Assembly: GCA_030490835.1 (NCBI GenBank)
Contig: CM059972.1
Coordinates: 45,673,452-45,737,451 of the forward strand
Direction: 5' to 3'
Source of the DNA: Annona cherimola
Taxonomy: Eukaryota > Streptophyta > Magnoliopsida > Magnoliales > Annonaceae
DNA length: 64,000 nt
Shown: piece by piece, positions 1-10,701 of the stretch
How the letters are laid out: each line of letters begins with the position of its first letter
How positions within the stretch are numbered: the stretch's first letter is position 1
The notes under the pieces: model-generated
What the model was told of the DNA's origin: nothing
What the model saw: the letters and a program-made list of their open reading frames with translations, nothing else
Database searches by the model: none
Program-made: the position numbers and the translations under genes

Positions 1-232
1 TTCCTTGTCGTTCGAATGAAATGAAATAAAGGGATTGTTGTTAATTGTTGTTGATTGAAGTTCCTTTCGCTCGTATTAGTTGTTTTGAATATATTGAAAT
101 GCATTAAAGTTTACTCGTTCTACTTACAGTCAAATCAAGTCATTTAGATTTAGTTTTACTCAATTCTATCTAATCAAAGTTCATTCTATCAAACTCAATA
201 CATTTGATTTGATTTGAATTCCTTTAAGGTCG

Positions 233-249
233 TCCCTTGTCGTTCGAAT
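233..249 (-). promoter_or_regulatory. CENP-B-box-like 17 bp element, one per monomer
   Basis: On the minus strand this reads ATTCGAACGACAAGGGA. The essential CENP-B box pattern is NTTCGNNNNANNCGGGN; here TTCG, the central A and GGG match at the correct spacing, and only the C before GGG is replaced by A, so 8 of 9 fixed positions agree. The same match recurs one monomer later at 466-482 and in every monomer with the TCCCTTG form. Monomers with TTCCTTG or TCCGTTG match at 7 of 9. The element lies in one of the best conserved parts of the unit. Binding by a CENP-B-like or pogo-transposase-derived protein is inference; a single near match in an AT-rich 233 bp unit can arise by chance. Confidence 0.4.
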
Positions 250-267
250 GTAAATGAAATCAAGGGA

Positions 268-297
268 TTGTTGTTAATTGTTGTTGATTGAAGTTCC
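268..297 (+). repeat. Decamer micro-repeat inside the monomer (TTG-rich)
   Basis: Three consecutive 10-mers start alike: ATTGTTGTTA, ATTGTTGTTG, ATTGAAGTTC. The tract is present in every monomer with small variants (GATGTTGATTG, GTTAGTTGTTG, GTTATTAATTG). It is a plausible slippage site: monomers near 45848 and 46770 have lost exactly 10 bp here. Its 10 bp spacing is close to one helical turn, but I see no direct evidence of a structural role. Confidence 0.8.
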
Positions 298-362
298 TTT
301 CCTCCGATTCAGTTGTTTTGAATATATTGCAATGCGTTAAAGTTTACTCGTTCTCCTTACAG

Positions 363-445
363 TCAAATCAAGTCAATTAGATTGAGTTGTACTCAATTCT
401 AGCTAATCAAAGTTCATTCTATCAAACTCAATTCATTTGACTCGA
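363..445 (+). repeat. Diverged internal duplication within the monomer
   Basis: Two blocks 59 bp apart, at 363-385 and 422-445, share the pattern TCAAA-TCAA-TCA-TT-GATT-GA with small indels. AAAGTTTACTCGTTCT and AAAGTTCATTCTATC, about 70 bp apart, precede them in the same order. This suggests the 233 bp unit contains an old internal duplication of about 60-70 bp. The match is imperfect and the region is low in complexity, so convergence is possible. Confidence 0.5.
381..397. repeat. Inverted repeat (dyad) ATTGAGT-TGT-ACTCAAT
   Basis: Seven-base arms separated by three bases. The arms are kept in most monomers even where flanks differ: type A copies keep part of it with TTTTACTCAAT, and others read ATTGAGTTTTACTCAAT. 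Some types break one arm (for example ACTGAATTC or ACTTAATTC copies). It could extrude as a small hairpin or act as a dyad-symmetric protein site; neither is shown by the sequence alone. Confidence 0.7.
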
Positions 446-2084
446 TTTGAATACCTTTAAGGTCATCCCTTGTCGTTCGAATGTAAATGAAATGAAGGGA
501 TTGATGTTGATTGTTGTTGATTGAAGTTCCTTTCGTCCGAATTAGTTGTTTTGAACCTATTGGAATGCATTAAAGTTTACTCGTTCTCATTACAGTCAAA
601 TCAAGTCAATTAGATTGAGTTGTATTCAATTCTAACTAATCAAAGTTCATTCTATCCAACTGAATTCATTTGATTCGATTTCAATGCCTTTAAGGTCATT
701 CCTTGTCGTTCGAATGTAAATAAAATCAAGGAATTATTGTTAATTGTTGTTGATTGAAGTTCCTTTCCTCCGATTCAACTGTTTTGAATCTTTTGGAATG
801 CATTGAAGTTTACTCGTTCTCCTTACAATCAAATCAAGTCAATTAGATTGAGTTGTACTCAATTCTAGCTAAGCAAATTTCATGCTATCAAACTCAATTC
901 ATTTGATTCGATTTGAATACCTTTAAGGTCATCCCTTGTCGTTCGAATGTAAATGAAATGAAGGGATTGATGTTGATTGTTGTTGATTGAAGTTCCTTTC
1001 GTTCGAATTAGTTGTTTTGAATCTACTGGAATGCATTAAAGTTTACTCGTTCTCATTACAGTCAAATCAAGTCAATTAGATTGAGTTGTACTCAATTCTA
1101 ACTAATCAAAGTTCATTCTATCCAACTGAATTCATTTGATTCGATTTCAATGCCTTTAAGGTCATTCCTTGTCATTCGAATGTACATGAAATCATGGGAT
1201 TGTTGTTAATTGTTGTTGATTGAAGTTCCTTTCCTCCGATTCAGTTGTTTTGAATATATTGCAATGCGTTAAAGTTTACTCGTTCTCCTTACAGTCAAAT
1301 CAAGTCAATTAGATTGAGTTGTACTCAATTCTAGCTAATCAAAGTTCATTCTATCAAACTCAATTCATTTGATTCGATTTGAATACCTTTAAGGTCATCC
1401 CTTGTCGTTCGAATGTAAATGAAATGAAGGGATTGATGTTGATTGTTGTTGATTGAAGTTCCTTTCGTCCGAATTAGTTGTTTTGAACCTATTGGAATGC
1501 ATTAAAGTTTACTCGTTCTCATTACAGTCAAATCAAGTCAATTAGATTGAGTTGTATTCAATTCTAACTAATCAAAGTTCATTCTATCCAACTGAATTCA
1601 TTTGATTCGATTTCAATGCCTTTAAGGTCATTCCTTGTCGTTCGAATGTAAATAAAATCAAGGAATTATTGTTAATTGTTGTTGATTGAAGTTCCTTTCC
1701 TCCGATTCAACTGTTTTGAATCTTTTGGAATGCATTGAAGTTTACTCGTTCTCCTTACAATCAAATCAAGTCAATTAGATTGAGTTGTACTCAATTCTAG
1801 CTAAGCAAATTTCATGCTATCAAACTCAATTCATTTGATTCGATTTGAATACCTTTAAGGTCATCCCTTGTCGTTCGAATGTAAATGAAATGAAGGGATT
1901 GATGTTGATTGTTGTTGATTTAAGTTCATTTCGTTCGAATTAGTTGTTTTGAATCTACTGGAATGCATTAAAGTTTACTCGTTCTCATTACAGTCAAATC
2001 AAGTCAATTAGATTTGGTTGTACTCAATTCTAACTAATCAAAGTTCATTCTATCCAACTGAATTCATTTGATTCGATTTCAATG

Positions 2085-2317
2085 CCTTTAAGGTCATTCC
2101 TTGTCGTTCGAATGTAAATGAAATCATGGGATTGTTGTTAATTGTTGTTGATTGAAGTTCCTTTCCTCCGATTCAACTGTTTTGAATCTTTTGGAATGCA
2201 TTGAAGTTTACTCGTTCTCCTTACAATCAAATCAAGTCAATTAGATTGAGTTGTACTCAATTCTAGCTAAGCAAATTTCATGCTATCAAAGTCAATTCAT
2301 TTTATTCGATTTGAATA
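2085..2317 (+). repeat. Chimeric monomer (B''/D' fusion)
   Basis: The 5' part (TCATTCC, GAAATCATGGG) is that of the B'' monomer at 3482, while the 3' part (GATTCAACTG, CTAAGCAAATTTCATGC, TATCAAAGTCAATTC) is that of the D' monomer at 3948. In the neighbouring 8-mers B'' and D' are two monomers apart, so one exchange within the shared CCTTTCCTCCGATTCA stretch, deleting 466 bp, explains the fusion. It marks an unequal-crossover point. Confidence 0.7.
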
Positions 2318-2783
2318 CCTTTAAGGTCATCCCTTGTCGTTCGAATGTAAATGAAATGAAGGGATTGATGTTAATTGTTGTTGATTGAAGTTCCTTTCGT
2401 TCGAATTAGTTGTTTTGAATCTACTGGAATGCATTAAAGTTTACTCGTTCTCATTATAGTCAAATCAAGTCAATTAGATTGAGTTGTACTCAATTCTAAC
2501 TAATCAAAGTTCATTCTATCCTACTGAATTTATTTGATTCGATTTCAATGCCTTTAAGGTCATCCGTTGTCGTCCGAATGTAGATGAAATCAAGGGATTG
2601 TTGTTAATTGTTGTTCGTCGAAGTTCCTTTCGTGAAATTCAGTTGTTTTGAATCTATTGGAATGCGTTAAAGTTTACTCGTTCTCAATACACTCAAATCA
2701 AGTCAATTAGATTGAGTTGTACTTAATTCTAACTAATCAATGTTCATTCTATCAAACTCAATTCATTTGATTCGATTTCAATG

Positions 2784-4646
2784 CCTTTAAGGTCATTCCT
2801 TGTCGTTCGAATGAAATGAAATAAAGGGATTGTTGTTAATTGTTGTTGATTGAAGTTCCTTTCGCTCGTATTAGTTGTTTTGAATATATTGAAATGCATT
2901 AAAGTTTACTCGTTCTACTTACAGTCAAATCAAGTCATTTAGATTTAGTTTTACTCAATTCTATCTAATCAAAGTTCATTCTATCAAACTCAATACATTT
3001 GATTTGATTTGAATTCCTTTAAGGTCGTCCCTTGTCGTTCGAATGTAAATGAAATCAAGGGATTGTTGTTAATTGTTGTTGATTGAAGTTCCTTTCCTCC
3101 GATTCAGTTGTTTTGAATATATTGCAATGCGTTAAAGTTTACTCGTTCTCCTTACAGTCAAATCAAGTCAATTAGATTGAGTTGTACTCAATTCTAGCTA
3201 ATCAAAGTTCATTCTATCAAACTCAATTCATTTGATTCGATTTGAATACCTTTAAGGTCATCCCTTGTCGTTCGAATGTAAATGAAATGAAGGGATTGAT
3301 GTTGATTGTTGTTGATTTAAGTTCATTTCGTTCGAATTAGTTGTTTTGAATCTACTGGAATGCATTAAAGTTTACTCGTTCTCATTACAGTCAAATCAAG
3401 TCAATTAGATTTGGTTGTACTCAATTCTAACTAATCAAAGTTCATTCTATCCAACTGAATTCATTTGATTCGATTTCAATGCCTTTAAGGTCATTCCTTG
3501 TCGTTCGAATGTAAATGAAATCATGGGATTGTTGTTAATTGTTGTTGATTGAAGTTCCTTTCCTCCGATTCAGTTGTTTTGAATATATTGCAATGCGTTA
3601 AAGTTTACTCGTTCTCCTTACAGTCAAATCAAGTCAATTAGATTGAGTTGTACTCAATTCTAGCTAATCAAAGTTTATTCTATCAAACTCAATTCATTTG
3701 ATTCGATTTGAATACCTTTAAGGTCATCCCTTGTCGTTCGAATGTAAATGAAATGAAGGGATTGATGTTGATTGTTGTTGATTGAAGTTCCTTTCGTCCG
3801 AATTAGTTGTTTTGAACCTATTGGAATGCATTAAAGTTTACTCGTTCTCATTACAGTCAAATCAAGTCAATTAGATTGAGTTGTATTCAATTCTAACTAA
3901 TCAAAGTTCATTCTATCCAACTGAATTCATTTGATTCGATTTCAATGCCTTTAAGGTCATTCCTTGTCGTTCGAATGTAAATAAAATCAAGGAATTATTG
4001 TTAATTGTTGTTGATTGAAGTTCCTTTCCTCCGATTCAACTGTTTTGAATCTTTTGGAATGCATTGAAGTTTACTCGTTCTCCTTACAATCAAATCAAGT
4101 CAATTAGATTGAGTTGTACTCAATTCTAGCTAAGCAAATTTCATGCTATCAAAGTCAATTCATTTTATTCGATTTGAATACCTTTAAGGTCATCCCTTGT
4201 CGTTCGAATGTAAATGAAATGAAGGGATTGATGTTAATTGTTGTTGATTGAAGTTCCTTTCGTTCGAATTAGTTGTTTTGAATCTACTGGAATGCATTAA
4301 AGTTTACTCGTTCTCATTATAGTCAAATCAAGTCAATTAGATTGAGTTGTACTCAATTCTAACTAATCAAAGTTCATTCTATCCTACTGAATTTATTTGA
4401 TTCGATTTCAATGCCTTTAAGGTCATCCGTGGTCGTCCGAATGTAGATGAAATCAAGGGATTGTTGTTAATTGTTGTTCGTCGAAGTTCCTTTCGTGAAA
4501 TTCAGTTGTTTTGAATCTATTGGAATGCGTTAAAGTTTACTCGTTCTCAATACACTCAAATCAAGTCAATTAGATTGAGTTGTACTTAATTCTAACTAAT
4601 CAATGTTCATTCTATCAAACTCAATTCATTTGATTCGATTTCAATG
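2784..4646 (+). repeat. Higher-order repeat, 8-mer (1863 bp)
   Basis: Runs from the type A monomer at 2784 to the next at 4647: 8 x 233 minus the one-base deletion carried by A. Order A-B-E'-B''-C-D'-E''-F. Compared with the 12-mer it lacks an internal C-D-E-B'-C-D block but retains the B''-C pair missing from the 2085 chimera. E' carries TTTAAGTTCATTTCG and GATTTGGTTG; B'' carries AAAGTTTATTC. F here reads CCGTGGTCGTCC near 4430, a private change from CCGTTGTCGTCC. Confidence 0.85.
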
Positions 4647-6509
4647 CCTTTAAGGTCATTCCTTGTCGTTCGAATGAAATGAAATAAAGGGATTGTTGTT
4701 AATTGTTGTTGATTGAAGTTCCTTTCGCTCGTATTAGTTGTTTTGAATATATTGAAATGCATTAAAGTTTACTCGTTCTACTTACAGTCAAATCAAGTCA
4801 TTTAGATTTAGTTTTACTCAATTCTATCTAATCAAAGTTCATTCTATCAAACTCAATACATTTGATTTGATTTGAATTCCTTTAAGGTCGTCCCTTGTCG
4901 TTCGAATGTAAATGAAATCAAGGGATTGTTGTTAATTGTTGTTGATTGAAGTTCCTTTCCTCCGATTCAGTTGTTTTGAATATATTGCAATGCGTTAAAG
5001 TTTACTCGTTCTCCTTACAGTCAAATCAAGTCAATTAGATTGAGTTGTACTCAATTCTAGCTAATCAAAGTTCATTCTATCAAACTCAATTCATTTGATT
5101 CGATTTGAATACCTTTAAGGTCATCCCTTGTCGTTCGAATGTAAATGAAATGAAGGGATTGATGTTGATTGTTGTTGATTTAAGTTCATTTCGTTCGAAT
5201 TAGTTGTTTTGAATCTACTGGAATGCATTAAAGTTTACTCGTTCTCATTACAGTCAAATCAAGTCAATTAGATTTGGTTGTACTCAATTCTAACTAATCA
5301 AAGTTCATTCTATCCAACTGAATTCATTTGATTCGATTTCAATGCCTTTAAGGTCATTCCTTGTCGTTCGAATGTAAATGAAATCATGGGATTGTTGTTA
5401 ATTGTTGTTGATTGAAGTTCCTTTCCTCCGATTCAGTTGTTTTGAATATATTGCAATGCGTTAAAGTTTACTCGTTCTCCTTACAGTCAAATCAAGTCAA
5501 TTAGATTGAGTTGTACTCAATTCTAGCTAATCAAAGTTTATTCTATCAAACTCAATTCATTTGATTCGATTTGAATACCTTTAAGGTCATCCCTTGTCGT
5601 TCGAATGTAAATGAAATGAAGGGATTGATGTTGATTGTTGTTGATTGAAGTTCCTTTCGTCCGAATTAGTTGTTTTGAACCTATTGGAATGCATTAAAGT
5701 TTACTCGTTCTCATTACAGTCAAATCAAGTCAATTAGATTGAGTTGTATTCAATTCTAACTAATCAAAGTTCATTCTATCCAACTGAATTCATTTGATTC
5801 GATTTCAATGCCTTTAAGGTCATTCCTTGTCGTTCGAATGTAAATAAAATCAAGGAATTATTGTTAATTGTTGTTGATTGAAGTTCCTTTCCTCCGATTC
5901 AACTGTTTTGAATCTTTTGGAATGCATTGAAGTTTACTCGTTCTCCTTACAATCAAATCAAGTCAATTAGATTGAGTTGTACTCAATTCTAGCTAAGCAA
6001 ATTTCATGCTATCAAAGTCAATTCATTTTATTCGATTTGAATACCTTTAAGGTCATCCCTTGTCGTTCGAATGTAAATGAAATGAAGGGATTGATGTTAA
6101 TTGTTGTTGATTGAAGTTCCTTTCGTTCGAATTAGTTGTTTTGAATCTACTGGAATGCATTAAAGTTTACTCGTTCTCATTATAGTCAAATCAAGTCAAT
6201 TAGATTGAGTTGTACTCAATTCTAACTAATCAAAGTTCATTCTATCCTACTGAATTTATTTGATTCGATTTCAATGCCTTTAAGGTCATCCGTTGTCGTC
6301 CGAATGTAGATGAAATCAAGGGATTGTTGTTAATTGTTGTTCGTCGAAGTTCCTTTCGTGAAATTCAGTTGTTTTGAATCTATTGGAATGCGTTAAAGTT
6401 TACTCGTTCTCAATACACTCAAATCAAGTCATTTAGATTGAGTTGTACTTAATTCTAACTAATCAATGTTCATTCTATCAAACTCAATTCATTTGATTCG
6501 ATTTCAATG
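4647..6509 (+). repeat. Higher-order repeat, 8-mer (1863 bp), second copy
   Basis: Same order as 2784-4646 (A-B-E'-B''-C-D'-E''-F) and nearly identical to it. It ends with an F monomer reading TCATTTAGATTGAG near 6429 instead of TCAATTAGATTGAG. That private change is shared only with the unit at 8839-10701, tying those two together. Confidence 0.85.
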
Positions 6510-8838
6510 CCTTTAAGGTCATTCCTTGTCGTTCGAATGAAATGAAATAAAGGGATTGTTGTTAATTGTTGTTGATTGAAGTTCCTTTCGCTCGTATTAG
6601 TTGTTTTGAATATATTGAAATGCATTAAAGTTTACTCGTTCTACTTACAGTCAAATCAAGTCATTTAGATTTAGTTTTACTCAATTCTATCTAATCAAAG
6701 TTCATTCTATCAAACTCAATACATTTGATTTGATTTGAATTCCTTTAAGGTCGTCCCTTGTCGTTCGAATGTAAATGAAATCAAGGGATTGTTGTTAATT
6801 GTTGTTGATTGAAGTTCCTTTCCTCCGATTCAGTTGTTTTGAATATATTGCAATGCGTTAAAGTTTACTCGTTCTCCTTACAGTCAAATCAAGTCAATTA
6901 GATTGAGTTGTACTCAATTCTAGCTAATCAAAGTTCATTCTATCAAACTCAATTCATTTGATTCGATTTGAATACCTTTAAGGTCATCCCTTGTCGTTCG
7001 AATGTAAATGAAATGAAGGGATTGATGTTGATTGTTGTTGATTGAAGTTCCTTTCGTCCGAATTAGTTGTTTTGAACCTATTGGAATGCATTAAAGTTTA
7101 CTCGTTCTCATTACAGTCAAATCAAGTCAATTAGATTGAGTTGTATTCAATTCTAACTAATCAAAGTTCATTCTATCCAACTGAATTCATTTGATTCGAT
7201 TTCAATGCCTTTAAGGTCATTCCTTGTCGTTCGAATGTAAATAAAATCAAGGAATTATTGTTAATTGTTGTTGATTGAAGTTCCTTTCCTCCGATTCAAC
7301 TGTTTTGAATCTTTTGGAATGCATTGAAGTTTACTCGTTCTCCTTACAATCAAATCAAGTCAATTAGATTGAGTTGTACTCAATTCTAGCTAAGCAAATT
7401 TCATGCTATCAAACTCAATTCATTTGATTCGATTTGAATACCTTTAAGGTCATCCCTTGTCGTTCGAATGTAAATGAAATGAAGGGATTGATGTTGATTG
7501 TTGTTGATTGAAGTTCCTTTCGTTCGAATTAGTTGTTTTGAATCTACTGGAATGCATTAAAGTTTACTCGTTCTCATTACAGTCAAATCAAGTCAATTAG
7601 ATTGAGTTGTACTCAATTCTAACTAATCAAAGTTCATTCTATCCAACTGAATTCATTTGATTCGATTTCAATGCCTTTAAGGTCATTCCTTGTCATTCGA
7701 ATGTACATGAAATCATGGGATTGTTGTTAATTGTTGTTGATTGAAGTTCCTTTCCTCCGATTCAGTTGTTTTGAATATATTGCAATGCGTTAAAGTTTAC
7801 TCGTTCTCCTTACAGTCAAATCAAGTCAATTAGATTGAGTTGTACTCAATTCTAGCTAATCAAAGTTCATTCTATCAAACTCAATTCATTTGATTCGATT
7901 TGAATACCTTTAAGGTCATCCCTTGTCGTTCGAATGTAAATGAAATGAAGGGATTGATGTTGATTGTTGTTGATTGAAGTTCCTTTCGTCCGAATTAGTT
8001 GTTTTGAACCTATTGGAATGCATTAAAGTTTACTCGTTCTCATTACAGTCAAATCAAGTCAATTAGATTGAGTTGTATTCAATTCTAACTAATCAAAGTT
8101 CATTCTATCCAACTGAATTAATTTGATTCGATTTCAATGCCTTTAAGGTCATTCCTTGTCGTTCGAATGTAAATAAAATCAAGGAATTATTGTTAATTGT
8201 TGTTGATTGAAGTTCCTTTCCTCCGATTCAACTGTTTTGAATCTTTTGGAATGCATTGAAGTTTACTCGTTCTCCTTACAATCAAATCAAGTCAATTAGA
8301 TTGAGTTGTACTCAATTCTAGCTAAGCAAATTTCATGCTATCAAACTCAATTCATTTGATTCGATTTGAATACCTTTAAGGTCATCCCTTGTCGTTCGAA
8401 TGTAAATGAAATGAAGGGATTGATGTTGATTGTTGTTGATTGAAGTTCCTTTCGTTCGAATTAGTTGTTTTGAATCTACTGGAATGCATTAAAGTTTACT
8501 CGTTCTCATTACAGTCAAATTAAGTCAATTAGATTGAGTTGTACTCAATTCTAACTAATCAAAGTTCATTCTATCCTACTGAATTTATTTGATTCGATTT
8601 CAATGCCTTTAAGGTCATCCGTTGTCGTCCGAATGTAGATGAAATCAAGGGATTGTTGTTAATTGTTGTTCCTGGAAGTTCCTTTCGTGAAATTCAGTTG
8701 TTTTGAATCTATTGGAATGCGTTAAAGTTTACTCATTCTCAATACACTCAAATCAAGTCAATTAGATTGAGTTGTACTTAATTCTAACTAATCAATGTTC
8801 ATTCTATCAAACTCAATTCATTTGATTCGATTTCAATG
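6510..8838 (+). repeat. Higher-order repeat, 10-mer (2329 bp)
   Basis: Type A at 6510 to type A at 8839: 10 x 233 minus 1. Order A-B-C-D-E-B'-C-D-E-F. B' at 7674 has GTCATTCGAATGTACATG. Private markers: GAATTAATTTG near 8116, AAATTAAGTC near 8517, GTTCCTGGAAG near 8669 and TTTACTCATTC near 8728. All four recur 4192 bp downstream. Confidence 0.85.
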
Positions 8839-10701
8839 CCTTTAAGGTCATTCCTTGTCGTTCGAATGAAATGAAATAAAGGGATTGTTGTTAATTGTTG
8901 TTGATTGAAGTTCCTTTCGCTCGTATTAGTTGTTTTGAATATATTGAAATGCATTAAAGTTTACTCGTTCTACTTACAGTCAAATCAAGTCATTTAGATT
9001 TAGTTTTACTCAATTCTATCTAATCAAAGTTCATTCTATCAAACTCAATACATTTGATTTGATTTGAATTCCTTTAAGGTCGTCCCTTGTCGTTCGAATG
9101 TAAATGAAATCAAGGGATTGTTGTTAATTGTTGTTGATTGAAGTTCCTTTCCTCCGATTCAGTTGTTTTGAATATATTGCAATGCGTTAAAGTTTACTCG
9201 TTCTCCTTACAGTCAAATCAAGTCAATTAGATTGAGTTGTACTCAATTCTAGCTAATCAAAGTTCATTCTATCAAACTCAATTCATTTGATTCGATTTGA
9301 ATACCTTTAAGGTCATCCCTTGTCGTTCGAATGTAAATGAAATGAAGGGATTGATGTTGATTGTTGTTGATTTAAGTTCATTTCGTTCGAATTAGTTGTT
9401 TTGAATCTACTGGAATGCATTAAAGTTTACTCGTTCTCATTACAGTCAAATCAAGTCAATTAGATTTGGTTGTACTCAATTCTAACTAATCAAAGTTCAT
9501 TCTATCCAACTGAATTCATTTGATTCGATTTCAATGCCTTTAAGGTCATTCCTTGTCGTTCGAATGTAAATGAAATCATGGGATTGTTGTTAATTGTTGT
9601 TGATTGAAGTTCCTTTCCTCCGATTCAGTTGTTTTGAATATATTGCAATGCGTTAAAGTTTACTCGTTCTCCTTACAGTCAAATCAAGTCAATTAGATTG
9701 AGTTGTACTCAATTCTAGCTAATCAAAGTTTATTCTATCAAACTCAATTCATTTGATTCGATTTGAATACCTTTAAGGTCATCCCTTGTCGTTCGAATGT
9801 AAATGAAATGAAGGGATTGATGTTGATTGTTGTTGATTGAAGTTCCTTTCGTCCGAATTAGTTGTTTTGAACCTATTGGAATGCATTAAAGTTTACTCGT
9901 TCTCATTACAGTCAAATCAAGTCAATTAGATTGAGTTGTATTCAATTCTAACTAATCAAAGTTCATTCTATCCAACTGAATTCATTTGATTCGATTTCAA
10001 TGCCTTTAAGGTCATTCCTTGTCGTTCGAATGTAAATAAAATCAAGGAATTATTGTTAATTGTTGTTGATTGAAGTTCCTTTCCTCCGATTCAACTGTTT
10101 TGAATCTTTTGGAATGCATTGAAGTTTACTCGTTCTCCTTACAATCAAATCAAGTCAATTAGATTGAGTTGTACTCAATTCTAGCTAAGCAAATTTCATG
10201 CTATCAAAGTCAATTCATTTTATTCGATTTGAATACCTTTAAGGTCATCCCTTGTCGTTCGAATGTAAATGAAATGAAGGGATTGATGTTAATTGTTGTT
10301 GATTGAAGTTCCTTTCGTTCGAATTAGTTGTTTTGAATCTACTGGAATGCATTAAAGTTTACTCGTTCTCATTATAGTCAAATCAAGTCAATTAGATTGA
10401 GTTGTACTCAATTCTAACTAATCAAAGTTCATTCTATCCTACTGAATTTATTTGATTCGATTTCAATGCCTTTAAGGTCATCCGTTGTCGTCCGAATGTA
10501 GATGAAATCAAGGGATTGTTGTTAATTGTTGTTCGTCGAAGTTCCTTTCGTGAAATTCAGTTGTTTTGAATCTATTGGAATGCGTTAAAGTTTACTCGTT
10601 CTCAATACACTCAAATCAAGTCATTTAGATTGAGTTGTACTTAATTCTAACTAATCAATGTTCATTCTATCAAACTCAATTCATTTGATTCGATTTCAAT
10701 G
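8839..10701 (+). repeat. Higher-order repeat, 8-mer (1863 bp), third copy
   Basis: Order A-B-E'-B''-C-D'-E''-F, matching 4647-6509 down to the private TCATTTAGATTGAG change in F near 10621. It is the first part of the second copy of the 18-mer. Confidence 0.85.

Larger units (their letters stand above)
221..453 (+). repeat. Reference satellite monomer (first complete copy)
   Basis: First full 233 bp unit, phased on CCTTTAAGG, itself a short dyad (CCTT-T-AAGG). Order within the unit: CENP-B-box-like core (233-249), GAAAT plus GGGATT, TTG decamers (268-297), CT-rich variable stretch (about 292-310), TTGTTTTGAAT (312-322), GCGTTAAAGTTTACTCGTTC (about 334-353), first CAAATCAAG block (363-385), ATTGAGT/ACTCAAT dyad (381-397), second CAAACTCAA block (422-445). 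The segments GTCGTTCGAATG, TAAAGTTTACTCG and the first CAAATCAAG block change least across the array. The CT-rich stretch and the CTCCTTAC/CTCATTAC/CTACTTAC position change most and define monomer types. The phase is arbitrary because the array has no visible edge. Confidence 0.95.
1..2783 (+). repeat. Higher-order repeat, 12-mer (first unit)
   Basis: The unit begins 12 bases into a type A monomer, marked by GAATGAAATGAAATAAA (one base shorter than usual) and GCTCGTATTAG. The next such monomer starts at 2784. Reading the diagnostic positions gives the order A-B-C-D-E-B'-C-D-E'-D'-E''-F. B has TCCTCCGATTCAG with TATTGCAATGCG; C has GAACCTATTGG; D has CTAAGCAAATTTCATGC; E has TCGTTCGAATTAG with CTACTGG; F has TCGTGAAATTCAG with CTCAATACACTC. 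Within the core, monomers ending TTGAATAC alternate with monomers ending TTCAATG, revealing an underlying dimer of 466 bp. Confidence 0.85.

Noticed and set aside
221..229. CCTTTAAGG as a functional palindrome
   Set aside because: Arms are only four bases and the site varies freely (CCATTAGGG, CCTTTATGG, CCTTTTAGG, GCTTTTAAGG). Used only as a phasing landmark.
292..310. pJ-alpha-like motif (TTCCTTTTYCACCRTAG) at TTCCTTTCCTCCGATTC
   Set aside because: Only about 11 of 17 positions agree and the stretch is one of the most variable in the monomer; likely chance in CT-rich DNA.
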